Shown in pieces: positions 7,536 through 16,811 of a stretch of 64,000 nucleotides of DNA. The translations under genes were made by a program, and so were the position numbers. The DNA lies in NCBI GenBank assembly GCA_046330255.1, contig JAXLTC010000001.1:1-64000 (forward strand). Reading direction: 5' to 3'. The notes beneath the pieces are model-generated. The model was not told the origin of the DNA, searched no databases, and saw only the letters and a list, made by a program, of their open reading frames with translations. Source of the stretch: JBBSBL01 sp046330255. Lineage in GTDB: Bacteria; Actinomycetota; Thermoleophilia; Solirubrobacterales; Solirubrobacteraceae. The number at the start of each line of letters is the position of its first letter. The first letter of the stretch is position 1.

Positions 7536-7949
7536 CTAGGGCTCCGGCACCACCAGGACCGGGCAGGCGGCGATCTGGAGCAGCTTGTGCGGCGTCGAGC
7601 CGACGATCGCGCCCTTGAGCGGGCCCTCGCCGCGCGACCCGATGACGATCGCGCGCGCCTGCTCGCGCGCGGCCACGTCGACGAGCGCGTCGGCGGGGCG
7701 CTCCTCCACGATCTCGACCTCGACCTTCGCCCCCCGGCCGGCCGCCTGGTCGGTCGCGAGCCTGACCCGCTTGTCGGCCTGGTCGCGCAGCGCCTTCGCG
7801 TAGTCCTGTACCTCGCTGCCGAAGCGGTTCACCTCGTAGGCGACCACCACCAGGAGCTCGTCCCCGAGCGCGTTCGCGACCTCGATGCCGGTGTCGAGGG
7901 CGGCGCGCGAGTAGTCCGAGCCGTCGTATCCCACCAGGATCTTCGCCAT
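7536..7949 (-). CDS. universal stress protein (UspA family)
   Basis: Single-domain Usp of 137 residues. It opens AKILVGYDGSDYSRAAL and ends with the nucleotide-binding signature GSRGEGPLKGAIVGSTPHKLL, i.e. the G-2x-G-9x-G-S motif of ATP-binding members, followed by CPVLVVPEP. It begins one nucleotide after the permease stop codon, so it is cotranscribed with the transporter. Usp genes coupled to APC permeases are common; a regulatory role on the transporter is conceivable but unproven. Confidence 0.93.
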   Translation of the reverse strand: MAKILVGYDGSDYSRAALDTGIEVANALGDELLVVVAYEVNRFGSEVQDYAKALRDQADKRVRLATDQAAGRGAKVEVEIVEERPADALVDVAAREQARAIVIGSRGEGPLKGAIVGSTPHKLLQIAACPVLVVPEP

Positions 7950-7950
7950 C

Positions 7951-9450
7951 TCAGGAACCTCCCCCGGAAGCCGTGGACGTGAGCACCGCCGGATCGGCGA
8001 CCTCCGGCTTGCGCCTGAAGAACGTCGGGTGGCGGCCCTGCCACAGGAACATGAACACGACCCCGAGCAGCAGGCCGGCGATCCCGATCACGAACGGGCC
8101 GCCGAGCCCGAGGATCACGAGCGACCCGGCGTCCTTCTTGCTCAGGTCGATGCAGGACTTGACGAAGACGTAGGTCAGCGAGATCCCGCCGAGCACCGGC
8201 AGCAGGCCGACGTAGAAGAAGTTGCGGAAGCTCTTGCCCAGCTCCCGGCGGTAGTAGACCGCGCAGGCGTAGCCGGTGATCCCGTAGTAGAAGGCGATCA
8301 TCAGGCCGAGCGCGGCGATCGAGTCGCCGAGCACGTCCGCGCTGACCAGCGTCAGCCCGACGTACCAGAGGACCGAGAAGCCGCCCATCACCAGCGTCGA
8401 GAAGTCGGGACTCTGGAAGCGCGGGTGAATGCGCCCGAACGCCTTCGGCAACGCGCCCGCGCGCGCCATCGAGAGGCTCGTGCGCGCGGTGGGCAGGATC
8501 GTCGTCTGCGTCGATGCCGAGGCGGACGTGAGCACCGCGATGATCAGCAGCTTGTCGAGCCCCGGGCCGAGCACCGCCTCGCCGATCGGCGCGAAGACGT
8601 CATCGGCGTTCTTGCTCAGCAGGTCGGGCCCCGCATAGGCGACCGCCGCGGCCGAGACGACGACGTAGATCGCCACCAGCATGAGCGTCGAGACGATCGC
8701 GGCGCGCCCCGGCGCCTCGGAGGAGCCTTCGGTCTCCTCGTTGACCGTGACCCCGCTGTCCCAGCCCCAGTAGATGAAGATCGCCAGCAGGACGCCCGCG
8801 GTGAGCGCCGAGACCGACGATATCTCGAACGGATTGAGCCACGAGAGCGACGGCTCGGCCGACGTCGCGGGCGCGTCGCCGCTGTAGACCTTGACCAGCG
8901 CGACGACGGCGAAGATCACGAGCGTGATGAACTCCGCGCCGAGCAGGAACTGCTGGGTGCGTGCGGAGAGCTCGACGCCGCGCCAGCAGATCCAGGTCAT
9001 GACCACGATCCAGACCACGCCGATCAGCGTGACCTCGAACGTGGAGGGGCTGTTGTTCCCGAAGAGCTGGAACGTGTAGAGGCCGGCGATCTGCGAGAGG
9101 TTCGCCATCACGATGATGTCGGCGAGGATGATCCCCCAGCCGCCCATCCAGCCGAGGTGGGGGCCCATCGCCTTTGTGACCCATGAGAACGTGGTGCCGC
9201 AGTCGGGGTCGGCGCGGTTCATGTACTTGTAGGCCAGCGCGATGAACAGCATCGGGACGAACGCGACCAGCATGATCGCGGGCGCCTGGAAGCCGACGAT
9301 CGCCGTCACGAGCCCGAGCGTCGCGGCGAGCGAGTAGCCCGGCGCCGTCGAGGCGACGCCGATCACGACGTTCGAGACGAACCCGATCGCGTTCTTCTTC
9401 AGGCCCTTGTCCTCGACGGCCCCCGGCGCTGCGACACTGGCGCTCTCCAC
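7951..9450 (-). CDS. APC-superfamily amino acid/polyamine permease
   Basis: Integral membrane transporter of about 499 residues with ~12 hydrophobic segments. The first helices carry VIGVASTAPGYSLAATLGLV, the unwound-helix region of APC permeases. I place the start at the GTG at 9448-9450 because a strong AGGGAGGGAG precedes it, and because a TAGAGT box at 9479-9484 would put the transcript start downstream of the alternative GTG at 9478-9480. It sits behind the potABCD/amine oxidase genes, suggesting amine or amino acid uptake, but has its own promoter. The substrate cannot be read from the sequence. Confidence 0.88.
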   Translation of the reverse strand: MESASVAAPGAVEDKGLKKNAIGFVSNVVIGVASTAPGYSLAATLGLVTAIVGFQAPAIMLVAFVPMLFIALAYKYMNRADPDCGTTFSWVTKAMGPHLGWMGGWGIILADIIVMANLSQIAGLYTFQLFGNNSPSTFEVTLIGVVWIVVMTWICWRGVELSARTQQFLLGAEFITLVIFAVVALVKVYSGDAPATSAEPSLSWLNPFEISSVSALTAGVLLAIFIYWGWDSGVTVNEETEGSSEAPGRAAIVSTLMLVAIYVVVSAAAVAYAGPDLLSKNADDVFAPIGEAVLGPGLDKLLIIAVLTSASASTQTTILPTARTSLSMARAGALPKAFGRIHPRFQSPDFSTLVMGGFSVLWYVGLTLVSADVLGDSIAALGLMIAFYYGITGYACAVYYRRELGKSFRNFFYVGLLPVLGGISLTYVFVKSCIDLSKKDAGSLVILGLGGPFVIGIAGLLLGVVFMFLWQGRHPTFFRRKPEVADPAVLTSTASGGGS

Positions 9451-9478
9451 TGCGTCTCCCTCCCTCGGTGACGCGGGC

Positions 9479-9484
9479 ACTCTA
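9479..9484 (-). promoter_or_regulatory. -10 box of the permease-USP-oxidoreductase operon
   Basis: TAGAGT on the minus strand in the gap after the amine oxidase gene. A transcript starting ~7 nt downstream gives a short leader with the AGGGAGGGAG ribosome site of the permease. Confidence 0.45.
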
Positions 9485-9528
9485 TGTCTTTGGCGGGACG
9501 CTGTGGCGTCCCGTCGCCGGGCCGGCGC

Positions 9529-10923
9529 TCAGCGGCCTATGTGAACGCCGATCAGGTCCGGCACCGCGGCGAGGGTCCGGTCCAGCGCGCCGGGACGGCG
9601 ACCCGCCTCCTCGGCGCGCTCCTTGCGATCCAGCGCCGCCCTGATCGCGGTCCCTCCGGCCCAGCGCAGGGGCTCGGGCGGGAGGCGCGCGGGCGCCGGG
9701 TCCACCATCGGGAGCCCGGTTAGCCCGTCGCGAGCGCCGCGGGCGAGCCGCGCGAGGATCCGCCCGCAGAGGTGTGAGGGCCCGACGCCGTTGCCGGTGA
9801 AGCCGCCCACCGTCCAGGTGCGCGGGCCGAGCGCGCGGATGGCCGGCAGGTGGTTCGGTGACGCGTCGATCGGCCCGCCCCACGCGTGCTCGACGCGCCG
9901 CCCCTCGAGCATCGGGAAGAATCGCAGCAGGTCGAGCCGTGCGCGTTCGGTGATCGCCGCGTCGACCTCGGCGCGCCCGTGGCGGCGCCCGCCGGCCGCG
10001 ATGCGCCCGCCGCCCCAGCCGAACAGGATGCGGCCGTCGGGCGTGGGCCGGAGGTAGTGGATCAGAACGCGCGCGTCGGTGATCGGCTCCGCGCCGGCCC
10101 AGCCGAGCCGCTCGAGGACGTCCGGCACGGGCTCGGTGAGCACGATGTGGCTCGAGGTGAGCGTGAGCGCCGTGCGCCGCCCCGGCACCGCGGCGAGCGC
10201 GCCCCCGATCGCCAGCACCGCAACGCCCGCGCGCACCGTGCCGCCGCCCGCGGTGCGCGCGACGACTCCGTCCGGACCCTCCCGCAGCGCCACGACGCGG
10301 CTGTGCTCGTGGACCGCCGCGCCGCGCGCGAGCAGGCGGTCGCGCAGCCCGAGCGCAAGGCGGCCGGGGTCGACGGTCGCCGAGCCCTGCGCCAACGCCC
10401 CGCCGCGGAACACCGGCGAGGCGCAGCGTGCGCGCACCTCGGCCGCCGTCAGCTCGCGGCACCCGCCCGGATCGCCCAGCGCGGCGTGCGCGCCCACGAT
10501 CGCCTCCCAGGCGCCGTCCTGCGCCGGCGCGGTCGAGACCATCAGCTGGGGGCTCGGGTGGTAGGCGCAGTCGACGCCCTCGGCGACGGCCCACTCACCG
10601 ATCTGTCGCACCGAGTCCAGCGAGGCGGCGATCGTCGCCCGCGCGCCGGCGTCGCCGGCCATCTTGCGCAGGCGCGGCGCCGCGAAGCGCAGCGAGTCGA
10701 CGAAGCCGCCGTTGCGCCCGGAAGGGCCGTGCCCGCAGACGCCGGACTCGAGGATCGCCACCCGCGCACCGGGCTCGCGCTCCAGCAGGTGCCAGGCGGT
10801 CCACATGCCCGCGTAGCCGCCGCCCGCGATCACGACGTCGGCCTCGGCCGCGCCGGCGAGCGGAGGGCGGGGCGTCACCGGGCCCGCCTCGCGCAGCCAC
10901 CAGCCGGTCGCGGTGTGCTCCAT
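9529..10923 (-). CDS. FAD-dependent amine oxidoreductase (DAO / gamma-glutamylputrescine oxidase-like)
   Basis: Flavoprotein of 464 residues in the DAO superfamily. The FAD-binding motif is ADVVIAGGGYAGMWTAWHLL near residue 28, followed by a second conserved block GPSGRNGGFVDSLRF typical of the PuuB/YgaF-type oxidases. The C-terminal half has AWGGPIDASPNHLPAI and GGFTGNGVGPSHLCGR, the FAD-contacting loop of the family. It starts 17 nt after the potC stop, so it is the last gene of the potA-D operon and probably oxidises the imported amine or its gamma-glutamyl derivative. Which amine is an inference from context. Confidence 0.88.
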   Translation of the reverse strand: MEHTATGWWLREAGPVTPRPPLAGAAEADVVIAGGGYAGMWTAWHLLEREPGARVAILESGVCGHGPSGRNGGFVDSLRFAAPRLRKMAGDAGARATIAASLDSVRQIGEWAVAEGVDCAYHPSPQLMVSTAPAQDGAWEAIVGAHAALGDPGGCRELTAAEVRARCASPVFRGGALAQGSATVDPGRLALGLRDRLLARGAAVHEHSRVVALREGPDGVVARTAGGGTVRAGVAVLAIGGALAAVPGRRTALTLTSSHIVLTEPVPDVLERLGWAGAEPITDARVLIHYLRPTPDGRILFGWGGGRIAAGGRRHGRAEVDAAITERARLDLLRFFPMLEGRRVEHAWGGPIDASPNHLPAIRALGPRTWTVGGFTGNGVGPSHLCGRILARLARGARDGLTGLPMVDPAPARLPPEPLRWAGGTAIRAALDRKERAEEAGRRPGALDRTLAAVPDLIGVHIGR

Positions 10924-10940
10924 GCGGCGGGGCGGCTCGC

Positions 10941-11783
10941 CTAGGCGGCGGCGGGCGCGGGCTCGGCCGGCGCCGGCGCCACGGCCATCTCGCGCCGCGC
11001 GGCGTGGCGCTGGACGAGCACGCCCACGAACATCAGCACCAGCACCACCAGGAGCATCATCGTCGCGAGCACGTTGACGGTCGGCGGCACGCCCTGGCGC
11101 GTGGCGCCGAAGATGTAGAGCGGGAACGTCACGGTCGTGCCGGCGTTGAACGACGTGATCACGTAGTCGTCGATCGACAGCGCGGCGACGAGCAGCGCCG
11201 CCGCGGCGACGCCGGGAGCGATCATCGGCAGCGTGATCTTGCGGAACGTCGTCCACTCGTTCGCCCCCAGGTCCATCGCCGCCTCCTCGATGAAGCGGTC
11301 CATCCCCTGCAATCGCGCCCTCACCGTCACCACCACGTAGGAGATCGAGAACATCACGTGCGCGATCACGATCGTGACCATGCCCGTGGCGAAGTTCATC
11401 GTGAGGAACAGCGCGAGCAGCGCCGCGCCGAGCACGACCTCGGGCGTCGCGAGCGGCAGGAAGATGAAGTTGTCCATGGTCGCGCGGCCGCGGAAGCCGT
11501 AGCGCACGAGCGCGATCGCGATGAACGTGCCCAGCAGCGTCGCGATCACGACCGTCACGCCGGCGACGATCAGCGAGTTCTTGAACGCGTCGGCGAGGTC
11601 GGGATCGGAGAGCGGATCCTTCCAGTGCCGCAGCGTGAACCCCTCCCAGGTCAGGTTGAAGCGGCCCTTGTTGTCGTTGAACGAGAACAGGATGATGATG
11701 AAGATCGGGATGAAGAGGTAGAGCAGGGCAAGGCCCGACCAGATGCCCAGCAGCCAGGTGCGCACGCGGTCGACCCGCCTCAA
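10941..11783 (-). CDS. potC: polyamine ABC transporter permease (PotC-like)
   Basis: Inner-membrane permease with about six transmembrane helices, ~280 residues. The ATPase-contact EAA loop is visible: EEAAMDLGANEWTTFRKITL followed by PMIAPGV. The beginning, WLLGIWSGLALLYLFIPIF, and the FSFNDNKGRFNLTWEGFTL region are typical of PotC. I place the start at TTG 11781-11783, which overlaps the potB stop (TTGA); a GTG at 11763-11765 is possible. Works with PotB in the membrane pore. Confidence 0.9.
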   Translation of the reverse strand: MRRVDRVRTWLLGIWSGLALLYLFIPIFIIILFSFNDNKGRFNLTWEGFTLRHWKDPLSDPDLADAFKNSLIVAGVTVVIATLLGTFIAIALVRYGFRGRATMDNFIFLPLATPEVVLGAALLALFLTMNFATGMVTIVIAHVMFSISYVVVTVRARLQGMDRFIEEAAMDLGANEWTTFRKITLPMIAPGVAAAALLVAALSIDDYVITSFNAGTTVTFPLYIFGATRQGVPPTVNVLATMMLLVVLVLMFVGVLVQRHAARREMAVAPAPAEPAPAAA

Positions 11784-12652
11784 ACCGCGGCCTCCCTCAG
11801 CGACTCGGAGCCGAGCAGCTTCGAGTAGATGAAGACGGCCACGAGGATGACCGCCATCAGGACGAACGAGAGGGCCGCCGCCGTCGGGTAGTCGAGCACG
11901 GTCAGGAACCGCGACTGGATGACGTTCCCGATCATGTACTGGTTGGACGTGCCCAGCAGCGCGGCGTTGATGAAGTCGCCGACCGCCGGGATGAACGTCA
12001 GCAGCGTGCCGGCGAAGATCCCCGGCAGCGCGAGCGGGAGCGTGACCTTGCGGAACGCGGTCGCGCGGCTGGCGTAGAGGTCGGTGGCGGCCTCGATGAG
12101 GCGCCGGTCGATCTTCTCGAGCGAGACGTACAGCGGCAGCGCCATGAACGGCAGGAAGTTGTAGGCGATGCCGGCGATCACGGCCGTCGGGGTCGCGAGC
12201 AGGCGCCCGTTGGGCCCGAGGATCCCGAGATCCTTGAAGCGGGCGACCACCCAGCCGTCGTCGTAGAGGATCAGCTGCCAGGACACAGTCCGCAGCACGT
12301 AGCTGACGAAGAACGGGATCACGATCAGCAGCAGCAGCACGTTGCGCCAGCGGCCCGCCTTGTACGCGATGAAGTACGCGAGCGGGAACGCGATGATGAA
12401 GTCGACGATCGTCGCGATCCCGGCGTACTGGAGCGAGCGCAGGAACTGGTCGCCGTACTCCGAGAGCGCGTCCGTATAGGTGGAGAAGTGCCAGGTGAGC
12501 TGGTAGCCCGTGTCCGGGTTTCCCGTCTGGAGCGAGACGTAGAGCTGGTTGGCCAGCGGGATCGCGAAGAAGACCAGCAGCCACAGGACCCCCGGCGCGA
12601 GGATCAGGTAGGGGAAGAGCTGCCGCCGGCGGCGGGCGCTCAGGTTGAGCAT
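11780..12652 (-). CDS. potB: polyamine ABC transporter permease (PotB-like)
   Basis: Second permease subunit, 290 residues with six predicted helices. It starts LFPYLILAPGVLWLLVFFAI and has the EAA loop IEAATDLYASRATAFRKVTL followed by PLALPGI. The FFVSYVLRTVSWQLIL stretch is characteristic of PotB. The stop overlaps the potC start by 4 nt. Forms the translocation channel with PotC and is energised by PotA. Confidence 0.92.
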   Translation of the reverse strand: MLNLSARRRRQLFPYLILAPGVLWLLVFFAIPLANQLYVSLQTGNPDTGYQLTWHFSTYTDALSEYGDQFLRSLQYAGIATIVDFIIAFPLAYFIAYKAGRWRNVLLLLIVIPFFVSYVLRTVSWQLILYDDGWVVARFKDLGILGPNGRLLATPTAVIAGIAYNFLPFMALPLYVSLEKIDRRLIEAATDLYASRATAFRKVTLPLALPGIFAGTLLTFIPAVGDFINAALLGTSNQYMIGNVIQSRFLTVLDYPTAAALSFVLMAVILVAVFIYSKLLGSESLREAAV

Positions 12653-12689
12653 GGCGGCGAGCTCTCCCCTCCCACGGAGATGCGGCGCT

Positions 12690-13895
12690 CTAGGACCCGG
12701 TGACCTGGGCCATCGCGGCGTACATCTTGCGCTCCTCGGCGTCGGTGAACGTCGGGTACGGGTACATCCGCTTGCGGATCGCCTCGCCGGGGAACAGCAG
12801 CGGGTCGTTCGCCAGCTTCGGGTCGGTCTTGAGCAGGACCTCCTTGACCCCGTCCACGGGCGAGATGTAGTTCACGTATGCCGCGATCTTGGCGGCGATC
12901 TCGGGCTCGTAGACGAAGTTCATCATGTTCTCCGCCGCGTACGGGTGCGCCGCCTTCTCCGGGATCATCATGTCGTCCTCGAACTGCATCGCGCCCTCCT
13001 CCGGATACGAGAAGCGCATGTTCGGGTTGTCGGACTGGAGCTGGACCATGTCCCCGCCGTAGGCCATCGCGATCGCGACGTTCCCCTTCGTCAGGTCGGT
13101 CGTGTAGTCGTTGCCGGTGAAGCGGCGGAACTGCCCCTTCTGCTGCGCCTGGCCGATGAAGTCGATCGCCCCGAGCTGCTGGTCGATCGTCGCGTCGGTC
13201 GGGTTCTTCCCCTGCATGGCGAGCACCAGGCCGGCCGAGTCGTAGGGCTCGGAGAGCGCCGTGACGCGGCCCTTCCACTCCGGCGAGAACAGCTCCTTCG
13301 TGCTGCGGATCTCGCGGCCGGTCTCCTTGATGTTGTAGCCGATGCCCGTCGGACCGGTCTGCCACGGCAGCGTGTAGTTGCGGTTGGGGTCGTACTTGGG
13401 GTGGCGCAGCTGCGCGGCGAGGTTCTTCGCGTTCGGCACGTTGCGCTTGTCGATCGCCTCGGTGTAGCCGTTGCGCACCCACTTAGCGGCCATGTAGGTG
13501 GTCAGCGCGACCAGGTCGCGGCCGATCGGCTGGCCCTGGATCAGCTGCTGGCGGACCTTGCCGAAGAAGTCGTTGTTGTCGTTGATGTCCTCGATGTAGT
13601 TGACGTGGCCGCCCGTCTGCTTGTCCCAGGTCTTGAGCACGCTCTTGTCGATGTAGAGCGGCCAGTTGGAGAAGTCGAGCGTGGTGATCTTGGTCTTGGG
13701 ATGGTTCCCGGTGGCGTTCAGGTCGACCTTGTTGGTGTCGGTGCCCGAGACGCCGCCGCAGGCGGCCAGCACGGCCGACAGGCCGGAGAGGGCCAGACCC
13801 GCCGAGCCGGCGCGCCCGATGAAGGCGCGGCGGGAGGTGCGGGTCTGCTCGTCGAGCCAGCGCTCCAGCGCGGACTCCATGGACTCACGTGGCAT
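12690..13895 (-). CDS. potD: polyamine ABC transporter substrate-binding lipoprotein (PotD-like)
   Basis: Extracytoplasmic binding protein of 401 residues. A twin-arginine motif (TSRRAFIG) precedes a hydrophobic stretch ending LSAVLAACGG, a lipobox, so it is likely a Tat-exported lipoprotein. The mature part starts the solute-binding fold with ITTLDFSNWPLYIDKSVLKT and continues with an SBP_bac_8-type pattern (WQTGPTGIGYN). The ATG at 13893-13895 has GAAGGAG 8 nt upstream although it overlaps the potA stop by 11 nt; an ATG at 13878-13880 is weaker. Substrate expected to be spermidine/putrescine-like. Confidence 0.92.
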   Translation of the reverse strand: MPRESMESALERWLDEQTRTSRRAFIGRAGSAGLALSGLSAVLAACGGVSGTDTNKVDLNATGNHPKTKITTLDFSNWPLYIDKSVLKTWDKQTGGHVNYIEDINDNNDFFGKVRQQLIQGQPIGRDLVALTTYMAAKWVRNGYTEAIDKRNVPNAKNLAAQLRHPKYDPNRNYTLPWQTGPTGIGYNIKETGREIRSTKELFSPEWKGRVTALSEPYDSAGLVLAMQGKNPTDATIDQQLGAIDFIGQAQQKGQFRRFTGNDYTTDLTKGNVAIAMAYGGDMVQLQSDNPNMRFSYPEEGAMQFEDDMMIPEKAAHPYAAENMMNFVYEPEIAAKIAAYVNYISPVDGVKEVLLKTDPKLANDPLLFPGEAIRKRMYPYPTFTDAEERKMYAAMAQVTGS

Positions 13896-15045
13896 GGGCG
13901 GTCTCCTTCGCTACTACGAACGTGTGTTGGGGGCTCCAGGTCAGCAGCACGTCACGTCCGGCGCCGAACGAGTCGGGCTCGGACCCGTCGAGGTTCTGGG
14001 CGAAGACGGTCAGCTCCTCGCCGCCGGGCGCCCGGACCAGGTACTGGATCGAGACGCCGAGGAACGAGGCGACGGTGATCTGGCCGCGCAGCATGTTGGT
14101 CCCGGCCGGCGGCTGCCCGGCGGCCGGCACGAGCGTGATCTTCTCGGGGCGCACGCCGACGCGCACGGCGTCCGTGTCGTGCGCCGCGAGGCGGTCGGAG
14201 GGGACGCTGAGCTGGGCGCCGTCGTGCGTCTGGACGCGCGCGACACCGTTGTCGGTGGAGTGCAGGCGACCGTCGATGAGGTTCGACACGCCGAGGAAGT
14301 TCGCGACGAACTCCGTCTGCGGGCGCTCGTAGAGGTCGGCGGCGCCGCCCGCCTGCTCGATGCGGCCGTCGCTCATCACCGCGATCGTGTCGGCCATGCT
14401 CATGGCCTCCTCCTGATCGTGGGTGACGTGCACGAACGTGATCCCGACCTCCTGCTGGATGCGCTTGAGCTCGATCTGGAGCTGCTTGCGCAGGCGCAGG
14501 TCGAGCGCGCCCAGCGGCTCGTCGAGCAGCAGCGCGCGCGGGCGGTTGACGAGCGCGCGGGCGAGCGCGACCCGCTGCTGCTGGCCGCCGGAGAGCTGCG
14601 CGGGCTTGCGCTTCGCGAGGCCGTGCAGCTGCACGAGCTCGAGCGTCTCCGCGACCCGGCGCTTGACCTCGTCGCGCTTGATCCGCTTGCGCTCGAGCCC
14701 GAACGCCACGTTGCGCTCGACGTTCAGGTGCGGGAACAGCGCATAGGACTGGAAGACCGTGTTGACGTCGCGCTTGAACGGCGGCAGCTCGGTCACGTCC
14801 TGGCCGCCGAGGAACACGCGGCCGGCGGTGGGGTCCTCGAAGCCCCCGATCATCCGCAGCGAGGTGGTCTTGCCGCAGCCGGACGGGCCGAGCAGCGCGT
14901 AGAAGCGGCCGCGCTCGATGTCGAGGCTCAGGTCGTCGACCGCGACCGTCTCGGCGAAGCGCTTGGTCACCGACCGCAGCGAGATGTCCGGCCCGTCGCC
15001 GGCAGGCGGCTCCGGAGCCTCCGCGGCGGCATCTCCTCCTGTCAC
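13885..15045 (-). CDS. potA: polyamine ABC transporter ATP-binding protein (PotA-like)
   Basis: Importer ATPase of 386 residues. Walker A GPSGCGKTTSLRMI, Q-loop around FQSYALFPHLNV, signature LSGGQQQRVALARAL, Walker B RALLLDEPLGALD and the H-loop VTHDQEEAM are all intact. The C-terminal ~110 residues form the TOBE regulatory domain (GVRPEKITLV). It is the first gene of the potA-potD-potB-potC-oxidase operon; a TACGCT about 40 nt upstream of the GTG is a candidate -10. Confidence 0.94.
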   Translation of the reverse strand: MTGGDAAAEAPEPPAGDGPDISLRSVTKRFAETVAVDDLSLDIERGRFYALLGPSGCGKTTSLRMIGGFEDPTAGRVFLGGQDVTELPPFKRDVNTVFQSYALFPHLNVERNVAFGLERKRIKRDEVKRRVAETLELVQLHGLAKRKPAQLSGGQQQRVALARALVNRPRALLLDEPLGALDLRLRKQLQIELKRIQQEVGITFVHVTHDQEEAMSMADTIAVMSDGRIEQAGGAADLYERPQTEFVANFLGVSNLIDGRLHSTDNGVARVQTHDGAQLSVPSDRLAAHDTDAVRVGVRPEKITLVPAAGQPPAGTNMLRGQITVASFLGVSIQYLVRAPGGEELTVFAQNLDGSEPDSFGAGRDVLLTWSPQHTFVVAKETAHAT

Positions 15046-15176
15046 GTCCCTGCCCCTCTCCTAAACGGCATGCGCGGCGCCGAAGCGTACAGCGCGGCGC
15101 GCCGCCGCAGAGGTGTCCGCAAGCCGGTTGGGACGCGACGGCACACCGCCGGGCGCCCGGTTGTACGCGAAGTCCG

Positions 15177-16811
15177 TCAGCCCGCTGACAGGGTGATCGC
15201 ACGACCCTCGACGAAGCCCTCGCCGCCGACGATCTCGTCGATCAGGGCGGGGGGCACCGGGGCGTCGGTGGTGACCGCCATCGCGGCGCTCGCCGGGGGC
15301 TCACCCTGCGGGCTTTCCCCGTCGGGCTGGCGGCCCACGGCGGCGGAGACGATGTTGATCCCCGCCTCTCCGAACACGGTCCCGACCCGCCCGACCATGC
15401 CGGGCAGGTCCGAGTAGCGGAAGAAGCTCACGTGGTCCTCGAGCTGGAGGTTGAAGCGCTGCCCCCAGGCCTCCAGCAGGTGCGGGCGGTGGCGCTGGCC
15501 GAGCGTGGTCCCCACCACGCGGGTGCCGTGCTCGCCGCTGCGCACGGTGACCCGGACCAGGTCGGTGTAGTCGCGAGCGGTCGCGCGCGTGGTCTCGACC
15601 AGCTCGATCCCGCGCTCCTCGGCCAGCGAGGGCGCGTTGACCTCGTTGACCTCCTCCTCGGTGTGCCCGCCCAGCACCCCCAGCAGCACGCCGATCGAGA
15701 GCAGGCGCGCGTCCCGCTCGGCGATCGCGCCGAGCAGCTCGACGTCGACGCGGTCCACCGAGCCGCCGGCCGGCACGAGCTCGACCGCGATCCGCCCGAG
15801 GCTGCGGCACAGCGGGAGGAACGGGCCGAGCACCTCCATGTCCTCGGGGCTGACCGACGGGATGTTGACCGCCGTGGAGACGACCCCGCCGGTGAGCGCC
15901 GCGACGACCTGCTCGGCAGTCTGGATCCCGGCGCGGTCCTGCGCCTCGGCGGTCGAGGCCCCCAGGTGCGGCGTGACGACGACGTTCTCGTAGCCGTCGA
16001 ACAGCGGGTAGTCCGTGATGGGCTCCGAGGGGAAGACGTCGAGCGCCGCGCCGGCCACCGTGCCCGCGTCGAGCGCGTCCTTCAGCGCCTCGTCGACGAC
16101 CAGCTCGCCGCGCGCGCAGTTGACCAGCAGGACGCCGGGCTTCATCTGCGCGAACGCGTCGGCGTCCAGCCAACCGGCGGTCTCGGGCGTCTTCGGGAGG
16201 TGGATCGTGAGGAAGTCCGCCGCGGCGTAGACGTCGGCAGAGGTCTCGGCGCGCTCCACGCCCGTCTCGCGAAAGCGCTCGGCGCCGACGTACGGGTCGT
16301 ATGCGAGGACCCGCATCCCGAAGCCCTTCGCGCGCTGCGCGACGAGCTGGCCGATGCGGCCGAAGCCCAGCACCCCGAGCGCCTTGTCGTAGAGCTCGAC
16401 GCCGCCGAAGCTCGAGCGCTCCCAGCGCCCCGCCGTCAGCGAGGCGTGCGCCTGGGGCACGTGGCGCGCGAGCGCGAGCATCAGCGCCATCGTGTGCTCG
16501 GCCGCCGCGACGACGTTCGACTGCGGCGCGTTGGCGACCACGATCCCGCGCTTGGTGGCGGCCGGGACGTCGACGTTGTCGACCCCGATCCCGGCGCGGC
16601 CGATGACCCGCAGCCGCTCGCCGCGCTCGATCAGGTCGGCCGTGAGCTTGGTGGCGGAGCGGATCAGGATGCCGTCGTAGTCGCCGATGCGGCGCGCGAG
16701 CTCCTCGTCGTCCCAGTCGAGCCCGAGGTCGACGTCGAAGCGCTCGCGCAGGAGATCGACGCCCGAGTCGGCGATCTTCTCCTTGACGAGGATGCGGGGG
16801 CGGTCGCTCAC
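15177..16811 (-). CDS. serA: D-3-phosphoglycerate dehydrogenase, three-domain type with ACT domain
   Basis: Catalyses the first step of the phosphorylated serine pathway. At 544 residues it is the long type with substrate, NAD, intervening and C-terminal ACT domains. Visible motifs: KEKIADSGVDLLRERFDVD at the start, GRAGIGVDNVDVPAATKRGI, the NAD-binding LGVLGFGRIGQLVA, NCARGELVVDEAL with the catalytic arginine and TPHLGASTAEAQ with the catalytic histidine. The C-terminus has a serine-binding ACT-like segment (SDLPGMVGRVGTVFGEAGIN). Its GTG overlaps the stop of the aminotransferase upstream by 4 nt. Confidence 0.96.
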   Translation of the reverse strand: MSDRPRILVKEKIADSGVDLLRERFDVDLGLDWDDEELARRIGDYDGILIRSATKLTADLIERGERLRVIGRAGIGVDNVDVPAATKRGIVVANAPQSNVVAAAEHTMALMLALARHVPQAHASLTAGRWERSSFGGVELYDKALGVLGFGRIGQLVAQRAKGFGMRVLAYDPYVGAERFRETGVERAETSADVYAAADFLTIHLPKTPETAGWLDADAFAQMKPGVLLVNCARGELVVDEALKDALDAGTVAGAALDVFPSEPITDYPLFDGYENVVVTPHLGASTAEAQDRAGIQTAEQVVAALTGGVVSTAVNIPSVSPEDMEVLGPFLPLCRSLGRIAVELVPAGGSVDRVDVELLGAIAERDARLLSIGVLLGVLGGHTEEEVNEVNAPSLAEERGIELVETTRATARDYTDLVRVTVRSGEHGTRVVGTTLGQRHRPHLLEAWGQRFNLQLEDHVSFFRYSDLPGMVGRVGTVFGEAGINIVSAAVGRQPDGESPQGEPPASAAMAVTTDAPVPPALIDEIVGGEGFVEGRAITLSAG

